DNA from: Streptomyces sp. AP-93
GTDB taxonomy: Bacteria; Actinomycetota; Actinomycetes; Streptomycetales; Streptomycetaceae
NCBI RefSeq assembly: GCF_022808175.1
Contig: NZ_JALGBX010000022.1
Coordinates: 62,001 to 126,000, forward strand
Direction: 5' to 3'
DNA length: 64,000 nucleotides
Shown: positions 59,263 to 64,000 of the stretch, in pieces
Numbering within the stretch: position 1 is the first letter of the stretch
How the letters are laid out: every line of letters starts with the position of its first letter
The notes under the pieces: model-generated
What the model saw: the letters and a program-made list of their open reading frames with translations, nothing else
What the model was told of the DNA's origin: nothing
Database searches by the model: none
Position numbers and translations under genes: made by a program

Positions 59263-59469
59263 ATGGCTCAGGGCACCGTCAAGTGGTTCAACGCGGAGAA
59301 GGGCTACGGCTTCATCGCGGTCGACGGTGGTGCGGATGTGTTCGTCCACTACAGCGCCATCCAGATGGACGGGTACCGCACCCTTGAAGAGGGTCAGCGG
59401 GTCGAGTTCGAGATCTCGCAGGGCCAGAAGGGTCCGCAGGCGGACATGGTCAAGCTCGCCGCCGGCTAA
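59263..59469 (+). CDS. Cold-shock domain protein (CspA family)
   Basis: The 68-residue OB-fold protein binds single-stranded RNA and DNA and acts as an RNA chaperone. RNP1 is KGYGFIAV and RNP2 is VFVHYSAI, both complete, and the start MAQGTVKWFNAEKG is canonical. It corresponds by position to scoF1-type genes of S. coelicolor (from memory). It has its own promoter and terminator and lies upstream of groEL. Confidence 0.95.
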   Translation: MAQGTVKWFNAEKGYGFIAVDGGADVFVHYSAIQMDGYRTLEEGQRVEFEISQGQKGPQADMVKLAAG

Positions 59470-59543
59470 TCCGACCGCGATCGACCACCGACACGTACGG
59501 GGCCACGCACAGCGGCCGCGCACGACGGCACAACGGCATGTGT

Positions 59544-59585
59544 ACGAGGGGCCCACATCCTGGACACGGGATGCGGGCCCCTCGT
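59544..59585 (+). terminator. Terminator after the cold-shock gene
   Basis: ACGAGGGGCCC (59544-59554) pairs with GGGCCCCTCGT (59575-59585), extended by a CACATCC/GGATGCG inner pairing. Confidence 0.8.
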
Positions 59586-59645
59586 GCGTGGTGGCTCCGG
59601 CCCCCTTGTGGCGTCTGGGTGTTCATCCCGGGTTGCCCGAAGCCG

Positions 59646-59708
59646 CTTGCACTCGGGGGGGTCGAGTGCTAATCATTGGCGTTAGCACTCTCCTGGTGAG
59701 AGTGCTAC
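59646..59708. promoter_or_regulatory. Double CIRCE operator and groEL promoter
   Basis: Site A is CTTGCACTC-N9-GAGTGCTAA (59646-59672) and site B is TTAGCACTC-N9-GAGTGCTAC (59682-59708). All four half-sites are spaced by exactly 18 bases. HrcA represses heat-shock genes through CIRCE. The likely promoter is TTGCAC (59647-59652), 17 bases, TAATCA (59670-59675), so site A covers it and site B covers the transcript start. Confidence 0.92.
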
Positions 59709-59838
59709 CTATACGAGGACCGGGTCAGTGAGGCCCGCAGGGTCCGGCGGGAAGAAACCGCCGGGCACGCAGGCCGTCCGTCGCGGGCGCGGGCGCGGTC
59801 CGGGAGCAATCCACCGCTGTCCGGGAGGACCACTTCAG

Positions 59839-61461
<1,623 letters not shown>

Positions 61462-61510
61462 TCCACCCCCGGGCTCCGGCCCGAAGGTAGATCGGCTGTT
61501 CTTCACGTAC

Positions 61511-61551
61511 CGAGGGCGGCACCCTCTCCTGACGGAGGGGGTGCCGCCCTC
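61511..61551. terminator. Bidirectional terminator after groEL
   Basis: CGAGGGCGGCACCC and GGGTGCCGCCCTCG form a 14-bp stem around a loop of about 13 bases, between convergent genes. Confidence 0.85.
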
Positions 61552-61567
61552 GGGCGTTTGCGCGGCC

Positions 61568-62158
61568 CTAGAAGCCGGTGGTGTCGATGGCGAAGTCGAA
61601 GGGCTCCGGGACGTGCAGGGGCTCACCGAAGGAGACCGTCTTGCGGGAGCGGTATCCGTGCGGGGAGGGGTCCCAGAAGCAGGTGATCTCCGAGCCCTGC
61701 ATGTCGACGACCAGGTAGACGGGGACGAGCAGGCCGTACACGTCCAGCTTTTCGTTCCAGTCGGCGTCCTTGGTGGAGACGGACGTGAACTCTCCGACCA
61801 GCGACAGCGCCGCTCCGTCCGCGTGCAGCCCCTCTTCGTCGAAGGCCGCTTCGTCCGCGACGTACAGGTCAGGCCCGTAGCCACGCTCCGCCGCCGCGAA
61901 CCGGAAGAGGAAGGGTGAGGTGTCGGCGAAGTGCCCCTTGGGGACGTGTGCCTGGAGCTGCTCGCGCAGGAGACGCATGCGACGGGAGTAGCGCAGCTTG
62001 GAGAACGGCGACACGATGATCTTCCCCCGGATGAGCTCGGCCTTGAAGCCGACTGGCGTGTTCATCTCCGCAACCGTTTGCAGGAGGTTCTCGAACGTCG
62101 CCGTCGCCGACAGCGTGTCTATGGGTGTGGCCCGCTCGGTCATGATCGTCACCGTCAT
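61568..62158 (-). CDS. Uma2/DUF820-family endonuclease-like protein
   Basis: The 196-residue protein has the Uma2 (PD-(D/E)XK nuclease-like) pattern: KAELIRGKIIVSPFSKLRYS, RGYGPDLYVADEAAF with the conserved PD, VGEFTSVSTKDADWNEKLDV in place of the usual VEVxSPSTxxxDxxxK, and YLVVDMQGSEITCFW. These genes are abundant in actinobacteria; their role is unclear. The ATG at 62158 touches GGAGG, so GTG 62152 (six-base spacing) or ATG 62143 may be the real start. It is convergent with groEL and divergent from trpF. Confidence 0.85.
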   Translation of the reverse strand: MTVTIMTERATPIDTLSATATFENLLQTVAEMNTPVGFKAELIRGKIIVSPFSKLRYSRRMRLLREQLQAHVPKGHFADTSPFLFRFAAAERGYGPDLYVADEAAFDEEGLHADGAALSLVGEFTSVSTKDADWNEKLDVYGLLVPVYLVVDMQGSEITCFWDPSPHGYRSRKTVSFGEPLHVPEPFDFAIDTTGF

Positions 62159-62281
62159 CCTCCGGATGGCGTGCTGTGCCCCTGAATGTGTGCCTCGTCC
62201 CAGGCTAGCGGCGGGCAGACCGCCGTGCCCGGCCTATGGGACGGACTGCCCCAGCCCCCCGACCTTTGGTTGACTGCAGAC

Positions 62282-62899
62282 ATGACTGATGTGTTCGTCA
62301 AGATCTGCGGGCTCAGGACCGCGCACGACGTCGAGGTCGCCGTGGCGGCCGGGGCCGATGCCGTCGGGTTCGTCTTCGCGCCCGGCAGCCCGCGTACCGT
62401 CGACGCCGCGACCGCGCGGGAGCTCGCCGGGCACGTGCCGGACGGGGTGCTCACCGTGGGGGTGTTCCGGGGGCAGTCCGTCGAGTCGGTGCGCCGGTTC
62501 ACCGAGGAGAGCGGCGTACGGGGCGTGCAGCTGCACGGCGAGGAGGGCCCGGAGGACTTCGCGGCGCTGCGCGCGCAGGGCCGCACCCTGCTGCGGGCCA
62601 CGGCGCGGCAGGTGGAGCGCTGCGGGGAGTACGGCGAGGACCTGCTGCTCCTCGACGCCCCGGACCCCGGCTCCGGCAAGCCGTGGAACTGGGGCTCGCC
62701 GGAGTTCACCGCCCCCGCGGGCCGCTGGCTGCTGGCGGGCGGGCTGACACCGGCCAACGTGGCGGAGGCACTCACGGTCACCGGCGCCTGGGGCGTGGAC
62801 GTCTCCAGCGGCGTGGAGAGCGAACGCGGGGTGAAGTCCCCGGACCTCATCCGCGCCTTCATCACGGCCGCCCGCGCCACCGTCCCCCGCCGGGGCTGA
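62282..62899 (+). CDS. trpF: Phosphoribosylanthranilate isomerase TrpF
   Basis: TrpF catalyses the Amadori rearrangement in tryptophan synthesis. The 205-residue barrel keeps the general-base Cys in VFVKICGLRTAHD, the general-acid Asp in LLLDAPDPGSGKPWNW, phosphate-binding LLAGGLTPANVAEAL and the end VDVSSGVESERGVKSPDLIR. It is not linked to any other trp gene here. Streptomyces normally relies on the bifunctional PriA (HisA/TrpF), so an additional TrpF is notable. Confidence 0.9.
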   Translation: MTDVFVKICGLRTAHDVEVAVAAGADAVGFVFAPGSPRTVDAATARELAGHVPDGVLTVGVFRGQSVESVRRFTEESGVRGVQLHGEEGPEDFAALRAQGRTLLRATARQVERCGEYGEDLLLLDAPDPGSGKPWNWGSPEFTAPAGRWLLAGGLTPANVAEALTVTGAWGVDVSSGVESERGVKSPDLIRAFITAARATVPRRG

Positions 62900-62904
62900 G
62901 AACC

Positions 62905-63335
62905 CAGCCTGGCCGGCGTCGGAGGCACGGGTCCGGGGCTTTCGCCGTCCGGCGCTCGAGGATCGGGGTCCGGGGCCTTCAGCCGTGCGGCGCCGGAAGA
63001 TCGGGGTCCGGGGCTTTCAGCTGTGCGGCGCCCGAGGATCGGGGTGTGGGGTTCTCTGCCGTGCGGTGTCCGAGGGGCGGGGTGCGGGGCATTTCAGCCG
63101 TGCGGCGTTCGAGGCGTGGGGTCTGGGGCATTTCAGCCGTCCGGCGTTTGAGGACCGGGGTCTGGGGCGGAGCCCCAGGGGTCCGGGCGCAGCCCGGGAC
63201 CCTTCCAACCCGCACGGCGCTTGAGGACCAGGTTCCGGGCGCAGCCCGGGACTTTTCCAGCCCGTCCGGCGTTTGAGGACCGGGGTCCGGGCAGCGCCCG
63301 GGGAACGGTGGAAGGGCGGGTAGGGGACTTCGCCC
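62905..63335. repeat. GC-rich dispersed repeat field, copy 4
   Basis: About nine degenerate units of roughly 40 bp run in one direction, each with a (C/G)GGCG(T/C)(T/C)(T/C)GAGGA(C/T)CGGGG-like core and a GGGCTTTCAGCCG or hairpin segment, ending with GGGAACGGTGGAAGGGCGGG at 63299. The last units are nearly identical to the 37.3 and 52.2 kb copies; the first are more diverged. The 62900-63682 gap holds only this and the next repeat, apart from the leader of the last gene. Confidence 0.75.
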
Positions 63336-63411
63336 CCGCAGGGCCGCCCCGCCCGCTGCGGCAGACCGCGCCGGGCGGCCGGGGCCTACGGGCGGCCCGG
63401 GCGCACGCCTC

Positions 63412-63492
63412 GGCCGCGCCGCACACGCCGGCCGCGCCGCACACGCCGGCCGCGCCGCACACGCCGGCCGCGCCGCACACGCCGGCCGCGCC
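63412..63492. repeat. 18-bp tandem repeat, 4.5 units
   Basis: GGCCGCGCCGCACACGCC is repeated exactly four times (63412-63483) and followed by a half unit. The reading frames across it (for example ACAARP repeats) are a by-product of the multiple-of-three period. Confidence 0.95.
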
Positions 63493-63682
63493 GATTGGGC
63501 CGGCGGGGCCGGTTGGACCGGCGCGGCCGGGCGCCGACGCGCGCCACGCCCCGGGCCCGGGGGCCGGGCGTGTGGATCAGATGCGCCGTCCGGCCGTTCG
63601 CCGCCGGTGTCTCCGGGGATCGGCCCGCCGGGGATGGTCAGCTGTCCGACGGTCAATCGCCCCCAGCGAAAGGTGGTACCCG

Positions 63683-64000
63683 GTGAAACGCGCCCGTTTC
63701 CTCGCCGCGCTCGTCCCGTCCCTGCTCATGGCCGCACTCGGCGCCACCGCGCTGACCGCGCCCGCCGCGGCCGCGCCCCTGCCGAAGCCGAAGTACCCGG
63801 TCCCGCACTGCTTCGGCAACGACGGCACCGACCTCAACGAGTTCTACGGAGTGAAGGAGCGGATCGTCGGTCCGCCCACCTGCCGCGAGATCTACGCCAA
63901 GGAGAAGTGGGTCCGGGTCGCGCCGGGCTGGAGCACGGCGCCCAGCGCCGCGGTGGCCGTCTATCCGGCCGGCTACACGCCGTCCGAGCCCGACCCGATC
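63683..64000 (+). CDS. Secreted protein of unknown function, N-terminal part
   Basis: The window ends inside this gene after 106 codons. GTG 63683 follows an AAAGGTGG ribosome site. The signal peptide reads MKRARFLAALVPSLLMAALG and ends near AAAA (about residue 31). The mature start PLPKPKYPVPHCFGNDGTDL and the later GPPTCREIYAKEKWVRVAPG contain two cysteines. I do not recognise a family from this part. Confidence 0.7.
   Translation, partial: MKRARFLAALVPSLLMAALGATALTAPAAAAPLPKPKYPVPHCFGNDGTDLNEFYGVKERIVGPPTCREIYAKEKWVRVAPGWSTAPSAAVAVYPAGYTPSEPDPI

Noticed and set aside
63133..63656. Minus-strand frames with ACAARP and GVCGAA repeats as a repeat protein
   Set aside because: They arise from the 18-bp tandem repeat and GC-rich elements; no ribosome site or normal codon pattern.

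Overview
The window is a stretch of Streptomyces chromosome. The DNA is about 70 percent GC or higher with strong third-position GC bias, and GTG and TTG starts are common. It carries mycothiol, CarD, MsiK, CdgB, SenS/SenR/HbpS and SAM-controlled threonine synthase genes, and from memory the gene order follows the region around SCO4195 to SCO4298 of the S. coelicolor core. No phage, plasmid backbone, CRISPR array or antibiotic gene cluster is visible. Accessory signs are one decayed IS200/IS605 element, a few gene remnants and GC-rich intergenic repeats.

Layout. 1-6.2 kb: end of a PrmC-like methyltransferase, an XRE regulator with its own 24-bp palindrome, an HBHA-like protein and a DUF2516 protein (same order as a mycobacterial cluster), a receiver-PP2C phosphatase, an NlpC/P60 hydrolase and a methyltransferase. 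6.3-12.3 kb: mshA, YbjN-like gene, MFS transporter, gpmA, FG-GAP protein. 12.3-17.2 kb: small genes including a Cys-rich peptide, then phoU divergent from phoR-phoP; the 3' end of phoP is duplicated downstream. 17.8-24.2 kb: carD, ispD, ispF, cysS, rlmB and a DoxX-like membrane protein. 24.3-27.7 kb: nucleotidyltransferase, msiK with a DasR-like site, hypothetical gene. 27.8-34.8 kb: tRNA-Thr(UGU), FAD oxidoreductase, DsbA-like lipoprotein, phosphotransferase, GNAT, a broken quinone oxidoreductase under an intact SoxR box, pentapeptide protein and two hypotheticals. 35-40.9 kb: senR-senS divergent from hbpS, M1 peptidase, GNAT, TerD. 41-46.9 kb: ArfB, flavin reductase, cdgB, a CBM-like surface protein, an SH3 peptide, a PfkB kinase. 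47-50.7 kb: nagA-nagK and a divergent sugar-binding lipoprotein around a DasR-like site. 50.8-56.9 kb: DUF3263, otsB, otsA, a surface-protein remnant, the TnpB element, gpgS. 57-64 kb: SAM-I riboswitch-thrC, MoaD/ThiS-like protein, cold-shock protein, groEL behind a four-half-site CIRCE array, Uma2 protein, a stand-alone trpF, a repeat field and a truncated secreted-protein gene.

How it works together. Several three-part modules can be read from the DNA: phosphate sensing (PhoU/PhoR/PhoP), haem and redox sensing (HbpS/SenS/SenR), and aminosugar use (NagK, NagA, MsiK and a lipoprotein with DasR-like operators). Stress and compatible-solute functions cluster at the right (OtsA, OtsB, GpgS, cold-shock protein, GroEL). 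The points most worth a second look are the duplicated phoP tail, the SoxR box driving a pseudogene, the intact TnpB with a decayed TnpA partner and a readable guide, the evenly spaced CIRCE array, the perfect palindrome upstream of hbpS, and the genome-encoded cysteine after the Gly-Gly end of the MoaD/ThiS-like protein.
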